DNA of 64,000 bases from assembly GCF_002964605.1 (NCBI RefSeq), contig NZ_PQDH01000005.1, positions 186,001 through 250,000 of the forward strand, read 5' to 3'. Shown here piece by piece: positions 10,901-18,852 of this stretch; position 1 is the stretch's first letter, and the number at the start of each line of letters is the position of its first letter. A model generated the notes under the pieces. The model did not search any database. It was not told the DNA's origin and worked only from the letters and a program-made list of their open reading frames with translations. Source of the stretch: Vallitalea okinawensis (GTDB lineage Bacteria > Bacillota > Clostridia > Lachnospirales > PQDH01). Both the position numbers and the translations under genes were made by a program.

Positions 10901-12645
10901 ATGCCACGCATTGTTACATAGTTTTCACCAAAGTGATCACTTTCTACAGTATATAATTCTCTTACATCTATATCTTCTGGATTACTAAGTGTTAATGTAA
11001 CTTTTCTTTCTTCATTCTTAAACATTGTTGTGGAAATGACCGCTCCATCGCCATCTTTAAGTCTAAAAGATACATCATCACCTATATCACTTGTCGTATA
11101 TACTGTTATTTCAGAAGTACTATCCATTAATGCACTTTCTACCTTTGATGAAATATCTATTTCCGACTTATCGTAATAAACTTTTTCATCACCCTCAATA
11201 ATCCATACATCAACGGATTCACCTTCAGATATTTCGGCTATACGGGTTACTTCTTGACTGGACCAATTACCTGGGCGAGTAATTATATTAATGTTCGATT
11301 CAGGAACAGTGATAGTTACTGTTGCATAACCATCCTCATCTTCATTGGTAAAATCATATTCTGCTCCATCTTTACCATCCATCCACACCCATAAATCCCA
11401 TTCCATTTGCTTCTTGTCATGACGATAATAATGTATTGTAAATTCGTATGTCTGACCAATCAATGTAAAATTATGCTCTGCTTCCATACCGTCATAAGTT
11501 GCAATAACTGTAACTATTCCTCCTACAGTCGCCGAATCGGCAACTGTCAATTGATTATTGGTCAATGATACACCATCCACTGCCTCCTTTAAACTCCATT
11601 GAGCGTCAACGGAAGAACTTTCACCCTCCTTATTGAGGTAGTTAGCTGTTAAATCAACACTTTTACCAAGTGCTATTTCATCAGCTAATTGTAGTTGAAT
11701 ACCATCTACTATAACAAGACTATTATCTCCTGACTTTAGTTCGTTAAGTGGATCTGCAATCCAGGAACCGTCTACAACAAATTTGTATTCATAACTACCT
11801 GGTGATAAATCTAGAGTTGTAGACCATATATTGTTTTCCCCTTTTACTAAGAGAGTATCCTCTGTACTCCAACCATTAAATCCTCCTGCTATGGCTACTT
11901 TTGATTGTGTACCATTTCCCTGATAGCTAAAGGTTACAGAACCTTGAGTAGTGACTATTGGACTCTGTAGAGGTTGGTCAACTATAGAAAGCACTGTGGT
12001 TGCTTCAACCCCATTGTAGTTCCCAGTAATCGTTACTGATGTACCTATCTCTGCTATATCCATAACAACTACTTGACCTGAAGTAACAGTCACTTTTTCA
12101 TAACTTGATTGAAAGGTTGTATCTTCTGTCAAATTTATTTCTACCCCTGCCATATCCATTCTTATAGCTTTTATACTTGTAGCGCTTCCTTGTTGCAACT
12201 GATCTTCTTCAATATCCAACTTGAGATAATCTAACTTCGAATTACCACCCTCTATGTTAGCGTTTAATGGATCTGTAAAATTATCTCCACTCCAGTTATC
12301 TACATTTGAAAATTTATATTGAATCTCACCTTTATTGTTTTTTATTGTATTCAATGAAAAAGTATAACTAAATACGCTTTTTATAACACCTTCAATATCA
12401 TAACTATTCCCTTTTAACATAGGGATAAAGGTCCCCCAATTATTTGCTTCTTGAAAATTACCTATTATGTAAAGAGTTTCTCCTTCATAAAGTACATTAA
12501 CTGTCACTGTACCATCTTCATTGAATACAGGACTTTCTATTGACGGTATATTCTCACTAGCTTGAATATTCTGTATTAAATTGACGTTAAAAAAAATATT
12601 ACCTAGTAAGACGCTTATTAGTAAGTAACTTATTATTTTTCTCAT
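4918..12645 (-). CDS. giant S-layer-anchored amylopullulanase with two GH13 domains
   Basis: About 2575 residues, secreted. The ATG at 12645 follows GGGGG and starts a signal peptide (MRKIISYLLISVLL). Then come Ig-like and glycogen-binding-like modules (about 230-320), a CBM41-type starch-binding module (about 410-500), a CBM48-like module, and a type I pullulanase GH13 domain (about 720-1220) with the FNWGYDP signature, nucleophile in GFRFDLMK, acid/base in IIYGEPW and TAHDN. BIG2-like domains, a second CBM41 (about 1440-1540) and a second GH13 alpha-amylase-type domain (about 1745-2200; DYFRVDTVKH, MIGESFG, LSSHDEDGF) follow. A Ser/Asp linker leads to three SLH repeats at the C-terminus. 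Both active sites look intact, so it should cut alpha-1,6 and alpha-1,4 bonds of starch or glycogen at the cell surface. It is single-gene transcribed. Confidence 0.93.
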   Translation of the reverse strand: MRKIISYLLISVLLGNIFFNVNLIQNIQASENIPSIESPVFNEDGTVTVNVLYEGETLYIIGNFQEANNWGTFIPMLKGNSYDIEGVIKSVFSYTFSLNTIKNNKGEIQYKFSNVDNWSGDNFTDPLNANIEGGNSKLDYLKLDIEEDQLQQGSATSIKAIRMDMAGVEINLTEDTTFQSSYEKVTVTSGQVVVMDIAEIGTSVTITGNYNGVEATTVLSIVDQPLQSPIVTTQGSVTFSYQGNGTQSKVAIAGGFNGWSTEDTLLVKGENNIWSTTLDLSPGSYEYKFVVDGSWIADPLNELKSGDNSLVIVDGIQLQLADEIALGKSVDLTANYLNKEGESSSVDAQWSLKEAVDGVSLTNNQLTVADSATVGGIVTVIATYDGMEAEHNFTLIGQTYEFTIHYYRHDKKQMEWDLWVWMDGKDGAEYDFTNEDEDGYATVTITVPESNINIITRPGNWSSQEVTRIAEISEGESVDVWIIEGDEKVYYDKSEIDISSKVESALMDSTSEITVYTTSDIGDDVSFRLKDGDGAVISTTMFKNEERKVTLTLSNPEDIDVRELYTVESDHFGENYVTMRGILDDSQFYYSGDDLGVTYKSTQSMFKVWAPTAKEVYVSLYDDVGIYDDSGKVTDHTGGQENVMVHQDNGIWSVTIENDLAGKYYMYKVVFTDGKVNYAVDPYANAVSANGQRAAIIDMGQTNPSSFTSDYQPPIVNPTDAVIYELQVRDFSINDNSGITNKGKYKAFTEVGTNYNGISTGIDSLEELGVTHVHLLPVYDFATVNELKIDDSSSDDPKFNWGYDPQNYNVPEGSYSTNPEDPSNRIIEFKEMVQSLHDKDIGVVMDVVYNHTFNIEDSNFDKIVPGYYHRTDEKGTFTNGSGVGNEIASERPMVSKYIIDSVIYWAEEYGIDGFRFDLMKLIDINTVKQLENRLHNEVDPSIIIYGEPWSGGSTPLSGDLQIVKGTQKDNNFAVFNDNLRGAIKGGSDDASKGFATGATGNESGIVTGVKGAIDDFTNSPTETINYVTAHDNLNLWDKVIKTQGLEEQEGFVDIKDGELQGEDANSFNSVEEAVAAATPHSSIDEANVLSNETVKRSLLANGIIMTSQGIPFIHAGDEILRTKFGDHNSYRSPDAINMLRWEDKAKYDEVFDYYEGLIDLRQAHPAFRMTDKDNVYSNINVFIQEDSVVAYALENYANNDIWKNIVVIYNGNEEDKIVTLPSNRTWYTVVNGERAGTEIINSFTSDQVSVEGLTMMVLYDEVLEYTPVATSLELSHEEIGLEVGEQQALTAIVKDQEERIMDIDISFNSGNASIATVSDNGLIKAISEGDVNIEVVAGNLNKTITVHVGDRIPTTVEIIGDSAVYETYTINLNVDIKDQYDQIMTGESISWSSSNDAIATVSQSGKVTGKAKGVVTITAHVEGVIASKTITVKENATHYVRLQYVREDEVYDDWNLWVWNTGVQDDQIDYAKIEDGKAIFNIKVTPFTSQIGFIVRKGTDWSTAKQDITNDRFIDIFENEIITKVTAISMQQDLQYVKEINGPELNQGKATFYFRDPDLFATDNMDTIDGVMLNIMGNSYEMVYQDKDELFEYTFETVPEGVFEYNFNVTIGSTTTTVSDVYNLNAEGQSIFTYDKLDLSIDARLSKAAVNYNENTVLTLTIKEDDVDIRAAEIVIDVSAIGGDTISMEPSLNEVTLAVKDDVAAGIKEIPITVIDEFGGYHQVTSNIEILPRSMNDNDTVFDFDEARIYFMLTDRFNNADMSNDDPYEIGYDKNDPGSYHGGDFKGVTDKLDYLDDLGINTIWITPIVDNINYDVRVNDDPHITPYYGYHGYWADNFEVLNPHLGTIEDFHTLIDEAHKRNMKIMVDVVLNHSGYGLKSNDTANGIEQYPTDEDRKRFEGLLRENPVDGDPVLGELSGLPDFKTEDEAVRDQIIEWQVNWVKELGMTSNGNTVDYFRVDTVKHVDDTTWMAFKNELTKDFPEFKMIGESFGASPEDSLGDLGNGKMDALLDFSFNDKAREFVNGDVEGVEEYLELRNQKVNNTFIFGQFLSSHDEDGFLTMVENDLGKQKIGAALQITAKGQPVIYYGEELGLGGTSNNPYYDNRYDFPWEQVENNDMLEHYTKLLNIRQDNSLVFSKGDRTKVEASNDQGYVLFERSYKEEKVLIGLNTKEIVQEVTFDNIFTAGTLVKDLYNNNLYKVDQNNRLTILMPDRDKGGTIILKKYTSSSSSNSDDDDDDDKETDEKAKDDAIKQEEQIIKTDDIEKSLEVLNGSITVTIAPETFEDNYTKLVVAIVDDSKDINEEAYINIDDTHEFVTPIYEFDLKDQANKKVNFKKPIKIELKYDPEKVKDPRKLGVYYFNEQTKEWEYVGGIVSENGTISFEAQHFSKYTVMESNKTFKDLNETAWAKDAIEVLASKEIINGVDKDYYEPSRAISKAEFAQLLVKAFDLESSNDYVSYHDVNKDDWYYDAVRIASGLEIVVGYEGEFHPNKETSREEMAVMLLRTLEALDENLEGENNQSFKDDDEISDWATKAVMKLIGRDIITGTPDGYYYPQNSLTRAEAAIVIYKALYE

Positions 12646-12670
12646 AGTTCCCCCACTTTCATTTTTATTC

Positions 12671-12701
12671 AAACGGTTGCACTTAATTAAGGAAACCGTT
12701 T
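12671..12701 (-). promoter_or_regulatory. inverted-repeat operator (LacI/CcpA-like half-sites) at the amylopullulanase start site
   Basis: AAACGGTT (12671-12678) and AACCGTTT (12694-12701) form a perfect inverted repeat with a 15-base spacer. Read on the minus strand the first arm, TGCAAACGGTTTCC, resembles the cre consensus TGWAANCGNTNWCA with two mismatches. It begins about where transcription should start, the usual place for a repressor of the LacI family such as a maltose regulator or CcpA. No such regulator is encoded nearby. Confidence 0.6.
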
Positions 12702-12707
12702 GCATAT

Positions 12708-12736
12708 ATAATATCCTATTTCATCCATTTTGTCAA
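12708..12736 (-). promoter_or_regulatory. strong sigma-A promoter of the amylopullulanase gene
   Basis: On the minus strand TTGACA (12731-12736), a 17-base spacer and TATTAT (12708-12713). This is close to ideal, so the neighbouring operator is likely to hold it off in the absence of substrate. Between 12737 and 12911 I see no gene. Confidence 0.85.
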
Positions 12737-12911
12737 TATAGTTAATGATTATTGATTCAAGATGCATCATTTTATTAGTAATCAACAAACCCAATAAATC
12801 ACCTAATAATATATAGCATAATTCCTTCAATTATTTTTGATTTCAATAAGAACTTTTATGAAAAATACCAATACCTTTACTATTAATCTACTTTATGAAA
12901 GAATTTAAATA

Positions 12912-12941
12912 AGGATGATTCAAAATCATTTGAATCATCCT
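12912..12941 (-). terminator. terminator of metK
   Basis: A perfect 13-base stem (12912-12924 with 12929-12941) with a 4-base loop, 20 bases after the metK stop. The minus-strand tail is only moderately T-rich (TATTTAAATTC). Confidence 0.8.
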
Positions 12942-12961
12942 CTCTAAAACAATACTTCTAT

Positions 12962-14149
12962 TTATTGAATAGCCGCTTTTAATGCTTCTACTTTATCTGT
13001 TCTTTCCCATGGTAAATCAACATCTGTTCTACCAAAGTGTCCATATGCAGCTGTTTGTCTGTAAATTGGTCTTCTTAAATCTAATTGTTTGATAATACCC
13101 GCTGGTCTTAAGTCAAAGTGTTCTTTAACTAAAGCAGTAATCTCTTCATCAGAAATAACCCCAGTACCATGCGTATTAACCAAGATAGAAACAGGTTCTG
13201 CGACACCAATTGCGTACGCTAACTCAATCTCACATCTTCTAGCTAAACCAGCTGCAACGATGTTCTTAGCAACATAACGAGCAGCATAAGCAGCAGAACG
13301 GTCAACTTTCGTAGGATCTTTTCCTGAGAAAGCACCACCACCATGACTTGCATAGCCACCGTAAGTATCAACGATAATTTTTCTACCTGTTAAACCTGCA
13401 TCACCTTGAGGTCCTCCAATTACGAAACGACCTGTTGGGTTAATGAAATAACGCGTATTCTCATCTAATAAATCTTCTGGTAATACAGCTTTAACTACAT
13501 GTTCTTTAATATCTTTTTCGATTGTAGCATGATCAACTTCTTCACCATGTTGAGTTGAAATAACAACTGTATCAATTCTAACTGGTTGGTTATCTTCGTA
13601 CTCAACGGTTACTTGTGATTTACCATCTGGGCGTAAGTATGATAAAGTACCATCTTTACGTACTTCTGATAATTTTTTAGTTAACTTGTGAGCTAATGAA
13701 ATTGGCATTGGCATTAGTTCTGGTGTTTCATCACAAGCATAACCAAACATCATACCTTGATCACCAGCACCTGTTGCTTCAATTTCTTCTTCTGTCATTT
13801 CACCTTGCTTAGCTTCTAATGCTTTATCAACGCCCATAGCAATGTCCGCTGACTGCTCATCCAATGATGTTAATACAGAACATGTATCACAGTCAAAACC
13901 ATATTTAGCTCTATCATAACCAATCTCTCTTACAGTTTGTCTAACGATTTTTGGGATATCTACATAACAATTCGTTGTTACCTCTCCCATAACTAAAACT
14001 AAGCCTGTTGTTACAGCCGTTTCACAAGCAACCCTCGCATTTGGGTCTTGCGCAAAGATTGCATCTAATACTGCATCAGAAATTTGGTCACAGATTTTAT
14101 CTGGATGTCCTTCTGTTACAGATTCTGAAGTAAATAATCGTCTTGCCAT
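12962..14149 (-). CDS. metK: S-adenosylmethionine synthetase
   Basis: 395 residues, standard length. It makes S-adenosylmethionine from ATP and methionine in the cytoplasm. Visible signatures are [13 protein letters not shown] at the N-terminus, the [12 protein letters not shown] motif near residue 118 and the [16 protein letters not shown] phosphate-binding segment near residue 265. The ATG at 14149 is preceded by AAGGAGG with 6-7 bases of spacing; an upstream ATG at 14185 would overlap the leader without a ribosome binding site. An S-box riboswitch with a terminator stands in its leader, so its own product should shut it off. Confidence 0.98.
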   Translation of the reverse strand: MARRLFTSESVTEGHPDKICDQISDAVLDAIFAQDPNARVACETAVTTGLVLVMGEVTTNCYVDIPKIVRQTVREIGYDRAKYGFDCDTCSVLTSLDEQSADIAMGVDKALEAKQGEMTEEEIEATGAGDQGMMFGYACDETPELMPMPISLAHKLTKKLSEVRKDGTLSYLRPDGKSQVTVEYEDNQPVRIDTVVISTQHGEEVDHATIEKDIKEHVVKAVLPEDLLDENTRYFINPTGRFVIGGPQGDAGLTGRKIIVDTYGGYASHGGGAFSGKDPTKVDRSAAYAARYVAKNIVAAGLARRCEIELAYAIGVAEPVSILVNTHGTGVISDEEITALVKEHFDLRPAGIIKQLDLRRPIYRQTAAYGHFGRTDVDLPWERTDKVEALKAAIQ

Positions 14150-14284
14150 TTTAATCCTCCTTCTACTTACTCTTAGTATTTTCATTGATGTAGTTCATAT
14201 GCAGGTCATGCTCATTTTCAACAAATTTATATTAAAACTGAACTTAATGCTTAAGTCCAAATATCTTCATTAAGATTACGCAGT

Positions 14285-14440
14285 AAAAAACCTTCTTGCA
14301 CACGTCAAGAAGGCATCATAAACGATTCGTCTTAGCCTCATCGACGTTAGCAGGACCACCTTGCTTGCAGCAGGCTGGTGTAGGGTCACCGAGCTAACTC
14401 TCTACCCTAACTCTTGATAAGCACTTCGCTCATATGAACT
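14285..14440 (-). promoter_or_regulatory. S-box (SAM-I type) riboswitch with terminator upstream of metK
   Basis: On the minus strand the leader carries GCTTATCAAGAG (S-box P1 and the conserved ATCAAGAG), a P2 arm with GGTGA kink-turn-like bases, a P3 arm ending in GCAAGGTGG, and a closing GATGAGGC that pairs with GCTTATC with one bulged G. It is followed by a terminator stem, CCTTCTTG (14291-14298) with CAAGAAGG (14306-14313), and six T. Binding of SAM should favour the terminator. The P2/P3 bases differ from the common GGAGGGA...GGCCC form (here GAGAGTTAGCTC), with pairing kept. Confidence 0.85.
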
Positions 14441-14449
14441 TTACGATTC

Positions 14450-14478
14450 ATTTTAACATAGTCTTTATAGCATTGCAA
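14450..14478 (-). promoter_or_regulatory. sigma-A promoter of the metK leader
   Basis: TTGCAA (14473-14478), a 17-base spacer and TAAAAT (14450-14455) on the minus strand, placed just upstream of the S-box. Confidence 0.65.
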
Positions 14479-14486
14479 GGATAACT

Positions 14487-16292
14487 TTACTTACTAAAGT
14501 ATAGCTTTCCATTAGCTATCCCTAATAACCTTGGATAACCATCAACAGTAATTTCTCTTTTGATCTGCATGGCTAAATCATATATTTGAATTTTACCATC
14601 AGCGTACCAACTGATATAGCCATCAGAAATAATGATAGGATCACCAGAGTTCTTAACACCAACAGCTTTGGTTAAATCCTTATCTTCTATTAAGTCAAGT
14701 ACCTGGTAATTCTTATCCCCATAACTTTCTAGATATATAAGAATACCGTCTTCTAGAATAGCTTGATCCCCTTTAGGATTCCCCTTCATTTCTGCGACTT
14801 CTCCTGTCTTATAATCGAACATATATCCTATTGGCGCGAAGTTATAGTTTTCTGTTGCAGTGAAGGTATTACTAATATATAGCCAATCTGATTGATTTGA
14901 TTCAGATACCACTGGTGGACTAACACCGATACCACCTGGAACATATGTAAGACTTGTTTGATGTTGATAAACTTGATGAGTTGCTGCATCATAAACGACC
15001 AGTTGAATTTTATCATAGTCCATTTCTGTACCCGTTCTATAAAAGGCCATAAGATTGTCCTTCTTCAACTTTTTAAACCCCTCAAGCTGGGCATCTCTTA
15101 CCAATATTTCACCTTTACTGTTATAGATGCACCCTCCTTTATGATAAGAGGACTCATAACTTCCTATTGTTTCAGGAATAAAGAAGATATCTTGATTATA
15201 CAAATCTGCAAAAGGATAATCTTCTACAGTCATATGAGAGATGATTTCTCCATCTTCAACTGTGATAGTATCCATATCCTCTAGACTATAATAAAGATTC
15301 TCTCTCTCATAGTGATAACCCTGTGCTCCATTGGCTATAGTGAAGGAAATGATATGCTCATTCCTCATCTTTGGCATATCCCAAAGCCTTTCCTCTTCAT
15401 AAACAATATCTAATTGAGTCACACCCAAATCATACATATCCATTGCATAGACTTGCATTTGCTTACCGATACGACATGCAAAATAAGAAAGCCTGATATC
15501 TTCTCCGAATCCGTCTTTACCAAGTGTCATATCTCCAAAGAACTTCTCACTATTCTGAGCATCTGTATACTGCCAATCATAACATTTCACTTTTAATATG
15601 TAGTCGTCTTGCCATTCAAACATGAAATCACATTGAGAATTAAATAGTTCAGTAGAAATGGCTTCTTCTACAGATGTTTTATCGATCTCAGGAAGGAATG
15701 GAATCTCTCTGTTCTCATCACTTTCAGGAACAAACTTGAATAAGAAGTCCTTCGGTTCGTCGTTAAGATAATAGAATTGTCCAGCTGGTACCGTTGCATC
15801 ATCTTCTAGTAGATAAACGTAACTCATTAATCGAGCAGTTTTAATGAACTGAATTTCTAATTCTTCATAGATTTGTCCACCATAGTTAACTTCTTCGATT
15901 GTTAATACCCAATTTGTAGATGCGTTTTTATAGTCTCCCGTTATCTTCACCCAACTGTCTTTCACTGTTATATCTATCCCTTGGTTAGGTTCATAGTTAA
16001 CACTCTTATCTAAGTTTTTAATTTCTTCTGATTTATTCAGTATATAGAAGTCAAAATCATCATTATAATATAGCTTGATTAACTCATCGGTTTCTTCTAT
16101 GATTAAATCACTCGTTCTCTGTATCTCAATTGTTCTATAAATCTGTTCATCCCCGGAGTCAACTTGTTGCGAATCTGTATTTTCTTCTTGTTGATTTATT
16201 TCATCTTTAGATGGCATATTGTAGTTCCTGTAAAACAGAATACCAAACAACAGAATGATAATCCCACCTAAAAGGATGTATATCTTTTTCAT
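14487..16292 (-). CDS. membrane-anchored extracellular protein of unknown function
   Basis: 601 residues. A single N-terminal membrane segment (residues 3-22, IYILLGGIIILLFGILFY) leaves the rest outside the cell; there is no lipobox. A low-complexity acidic and Gln-rich linker (about 28-50) precedes a large beta-rich region. The last 200 residues contain repeated short units of the type DGYISWYADGKIQIYDL and IANGKLYFS, which suggest a beta-propeller, but I cannot assign a family. AGGGAGG lies 8 bases before the ATG. It is alone between the metK promoter and the terminator at 16399. Its role is unknown. Confidence 0.75.
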   Translation of the reverse strand: MKKIYILLGGIIILLFGILFYRNYNMPSKDEINQQEENTDSQQVDSGDEQIYRTIEIQRTSDLIIEETDELIKLYYNDDFDFYILNKSEEIKNLDKSVNYEPNQGIDITVKDSWVKITGDYKNASTNWVLTIEEVNYGGQIYEELEIQFIKTARLMSYVYLLEDDATVPAGQFYYLNDEPKDFLFKFVPESDENREIPFLPEIDKTSVEEAISTELFNSQCDFMFEWQDDYILKVKCYDWQYTDAQNSEKFFGDMTLGKDGFGEDIRLSYFACRIGKQMQVYAMDMYDLGVTQLDIVYEEERLWDMPKMRNEHIISFTIANGAQGYHYERENLYYSLEDMDTITVEDGEIISHMTVEDYPFADLYNQDIFFIPETIGSYESSYHKGGCIYNSKGEILVRDAQLEGFKKLKKDNLMAFYRTGTEMDYDKIQLVVYDAATHQVYQHQTSLTYVPGGIGVSPPVVSESNQSDWLYISNTFTATENYNFAPIGYMFDYKTGEVAEMKGNPKGDQAILEDGILIYLESYGDKNYQVLDLIEDKDLTKAVGVKNSGDPIIISDGYISWYADGKIQIYDLAMQIKREITVDGYPRLLGIANGKLYFSK

Positions 16293-16398
16293 CTTCGCTA
16301 CCTCCCTTTACTTATTTTTACATTATAACACCTCTATCGATTCTTTTCAATTTCTACCAACGAAGAAGCTGATCAGTAATAAAAACTTAATTTAAATA

Positions 16399-16457
16399 TC
16401 AAAAAACACATAATAGAACATTTACTCATCGATAAGTAACATGTACTATTATGTGTT
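16399..16457 (-). terminator. terminator of the phosphodiester glycosidase gene
   Basis: A perfect 12-base outer stem (16405-16416 with 16446-16457) with a partly paired interior and a TTTTTT tail on the minus strand, directly after the stop codon of the gene at 16462. Confidence 0.85.
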
Positions 16458-16461
16458 ATAT

Positions 16462-17496
16462 CTACTCCTGGATCTTGATGATAATGCTATGCCCAACAAT
16501 ACGCTCTTTCTCATTAGCCAGATGATTAACAATTACTTCTTCAACAATCATTGTACTGGATGCACCACCATCTAAGAGTACAGCATCAGTGCACCCAAAT
16601 TCCATCATGAGTTCAGCAGCTTCATGTCCTGTTAACCCGACACTTATCCCCGGCTTCCTGCCATCTACCACGAGGATAACTAATTTATTATTTTCCGTTA
16701 CCCCAAGTAAGGTTCGAGGTTCTCGATTAGTGGTTAATCCAATGATGGGATCAAAAATTTTAGCTACATTTTCGCCATCTTTAACAAGATAACTGCTAGC
16801 TTGGAATAATTCAACTGTATTTTCATCTTCTAGACCTTCATAAGTCAACCTAATTTCATTATCAACATTTAACGCAAGCCCTGCTTTTCCACCAATATCA
16901 ACTAAGACTATGGTTCCTTCTTCTATACCAACAGGTTCCTCAGAATGAATAATATCTATAACTTTATCTTCATCAATAATGTAGTTAACAGCATCACTAT
17001 AGATCCGTGTTGTTGAACCATGCATTGGGGTAAAAAGAAGTAACTCTTCTCCATAGGCATAGCGATTTAATCCATCGATAGGATATTTTTTATTCCCATG
17101 TTCCAAATATGCGGAAACCCTAGTGTCATCGATCGTAATTCGATTATCATCTGTTAAGATAACAGTAGGTAAGTTAGGATCGGGCAATGTGATCCATTCT
17201 TCTTCTATCATCATACCACCAATGTGATGACCATAATCATCAAAAAATGTTCCATTCACTGCAACTAAAGCTTCATTGCGTTCTGCCATCTTACTAGTCT
17301 CCTCAAACCCATAGATAACCTCTTTGGAGAGCGCACTAGTTACTTGGATAGCTTCATTATTCATATCCACAATTAAGCAATTGATATATAAGGGTTGTTC
17401 ATTTATACTGGATTGGAATGACTCATAAAAGATAGGTGTATCACTTGTGTTTATATTAAACATAAGTCCTAGTATCAACAATAATTTAGCACTCAT
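16462..17496 (-). CDS. secreted phosphodiester glycosidase family protein (NAGPA domain)
   Basis: 344 residues with an N-terminal signal peptide (SAKLLLILGLMFNI). The body matches the phosphodiester glycosidase (NAGPA-like, formerly DUF2233) domain: AVNGTFFDDYGHHIGGMM near residue 80, REPRTLLGVTENNKLVILVVDGR near 260, and LLDGGASSTMIV near 310. Members remove sugar phosphodiester caps or act on cell-wall polymers in bacteria; the substrate here is unknown. AGGAGA lies 5 bases before the ATG at 17496; the ATG at 17499 is closer than usual. Terminators lie on both sides, so it is monocistronic. Confidence 0.88.
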   Translation of the reverse strand: MSAKLLLILGLMFNINTSDTPIFYESFQSSINEQPLYINCLIVDMNNEAIQVTSALSKEVIYGFEETSKMAERNEALVAVNGTFFDDYGHHIGGMMIEEEWITLPDPNLPTVILTDDNRITIDDTRVSAYLEHGNKKYPIDGLNRYAYGEELLLFTPMHGSTTRIYSDAVNYIIDEDKVIDIIHSEEPVGIEEGTIVLVDIGGKAGLALNVDNEIRLTYEGLEDENTVELFQASSYLVKDGENVAKIFDPIIGLTTNREPRTLLGVTENNKLVILVVDGRKPGISVGLTGHEAAELMMEFGCTDAVLLDGGASSTMIVEEVIVNHLANEKERIVGHSIIIKIQE

Positions 17497-17582
17497 CATT
17501 ATCTCCTATATTCTAATAGTATATTATTAACACTATTGATTCATTATTAAACATTGAAGAAGCTTTTAGTTAACTTTAAAAT

Positions 17583-17608
17583 GAAAAAGCTATGAATTTC
17601 TTCATAGC
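17583..17608 (-). terminator. terminator of the mbl-flgF-flgG operon
   Basis: GCTATGAA (17589-17596) pairs with TTCATAGC (17601-17608) around a 4-base loop, followed by TTTTTC on the minus strand. It ends the flagellar/mbl operon. Confidence 0.9.
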
Positions 17609-17630
17609 GTTATTATCAAAAGTAATTATT

Positions 17631-18008
17631 TTATTTATCAAATTGATTATAGGTGCGTGATAATTGCTCGTACATCATTTTACCTAATCCTGTTCCCATT
17701 CCTTGTGAAGCCTCTTTTGATATTTCATTATACATCATATCTTGAAACATGGTCTCTGCTTGACCTTCAGGAATCAGATCAGACTTCATAACAGTCTTAT
17801 CCATCTCTTTGAACATGGTATATAAGAAGTAGGCTTCGAAATCACGACAAGCATCTCTTAATTCTTCTTGTCTTTGACCTTGTGCTTGTACTTTTTGGGT
17901 TGTATCCTTTAATACTTCATTGAAGCTCTTTGTAAGTTCTTTCGCCTTACTTGCTTCATATGTATCCATGGTTGAAGACGTTATCGGCATCATACTTGAT
18001 ATTTCCAT
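17631..18008 (-). CDS. flagellar rod-binding protein (FlgJ N-terminal domain only)
   Basis: 125 residues. The conserved core RDACRDFEAYFLYTMFKEMDKTV followed by a DMMYNEISKEASQGMGTGLGKMMYEQL segment is the rod-binding domain of FlgJ. The peptidoglycan hydrolase half of proteobacterial FlgJ is absent, as is usual in clostridia. It should help assemble the flagellar rod. GAGG lies about 8 bases upstream of the start. It is 12 bases downstream of flgG and is the last gene of the operon. Confidence 0.9.
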   Translation of the reverse strand: MEISSMMPITSSTMDTYEASKAKELTKSFNEVLKDTTQKVQAQGQRQEELRDACRDFEAYFLYTMFKEMDKTVMKSDLIPEGQAETMFQDMMYNEISKEASQGMGTGLGKMMYEQLSRTYNQFDK

Positions 18009-18020
18009 GATATTACCTCA

Positions 18021-18836
18021 CTATCTTTTCAGTTGATTTGCTAATTGAAGCATCTCATCTGACGTCTTAATAGCTTGTGAATTGATCTCATAAGCTCTTT
18101 GTCCAACAATCATTTTAACCATTTCTTCAACAATATCCACATTGGATTTTTCTAAGAAACCTTGCATCACAACACTAGGTGATAAGTCATCATTATCTAT
18201 TTCCAGCATTGCTTCACCTGAAGCAGTAGTAACTGCAAATAAATTACCACCTTTTGCTTCTAGTCCTTGAGGGTTATTGAATTGTACAAGTTTTAACTGA
18301 ATGCCAAGATCTTCTAATGTACCATCATCTTGCATGTACATAAATTGGCCTTGCTTATCACAGGTGATACGGGATAAATCCATGGTTTCATCAAAGACAA
18401 TAGGCTCATCATCTGTTGACAATACTGGATAACCATCATTGGTTACTAACATCATCTCACCATCAACAGAGATGGTTTTGAAATTACCAGCTCGTGTATA
18501 ATATTCCTCCCCATCGGCACCTCTGATACTCATAAAGCCTTTACCATCAATAGCAAAGTCAAATTGGGCAAAAGTTTCTTCCATCATACCTTGTGTAAAA
18601 GTTTTAACTGTACCCGTTGGACGAACACCATGTCCAACTTGCATATTAACAGGTTTACCATTTCCCTTATCATCAACGTTAGCTGTTGACATGGTTTCAT
18701 ATAGTAAGGACTGGAATTCTAATCGTTCTTTTTTATAACCAACGGTATTGACATTAGCTAAGTTATTGGAAATAACATCTACATTTAATTGTTGAGTGGT
18801 CATTCCAGAAGCTGATGTGTAAAGTGATCGCATCAT
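18021..18836 (-). CDS. flgG: flagellar basal-body rod/hook protein FlgG (FlhP-like)
   Basis: 271 residues. It starts MMRSLYTSASGM with the NNLANVNTVGYKK motif near residue 27 and ends with the coiled-coil helix NVDIVEEMVKMIVGQRAYEINSQ and a motif SDEMLQLANQL, all typical of the FlgG distal rod family. The middle has the FAIDGKGF beta-domain motif. AAGGAG lies 12 bases before the first ATG, slightly far. The Bacillus counterpart is flhP, downstream of mbl and flhO, the same order as here. Confidence 0.93.
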   Translation of the reverse strand: MMRSLYTSASGMTTQQLNVDVISNNLANVNTVGYKKERLEFQSLLYETMSTANVDDKGNGKPVNMQVGHGVRPTGTVKTFTQGMMEETFAQFDFAIDGKGFMSIRGADGEEYYTRAGNFKTISVDGEMMLVTNDGYPVLSTDDEPIVFDETMDLSRITCDKQGQFMYMQDDGTLEDLGIQLKLVQFNNPQGLEAKGGNLFAVTTASGEAMLEIDNDDLSPSVVMQGFLEKSNVDIVEEMVKMIVGQRAYEINSQAIKTSDEMLQLANQLKR

Positions 18837-18852
18837 AAGTTATTCACTCTCC

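Noticed and set aside
14285-14440. T-box leader upstream of metK
   Set aside because: There is no AGGGTGGNACCGCG antiterminator motif, while the ATCAAGAG core and closing P1 support an S-box.
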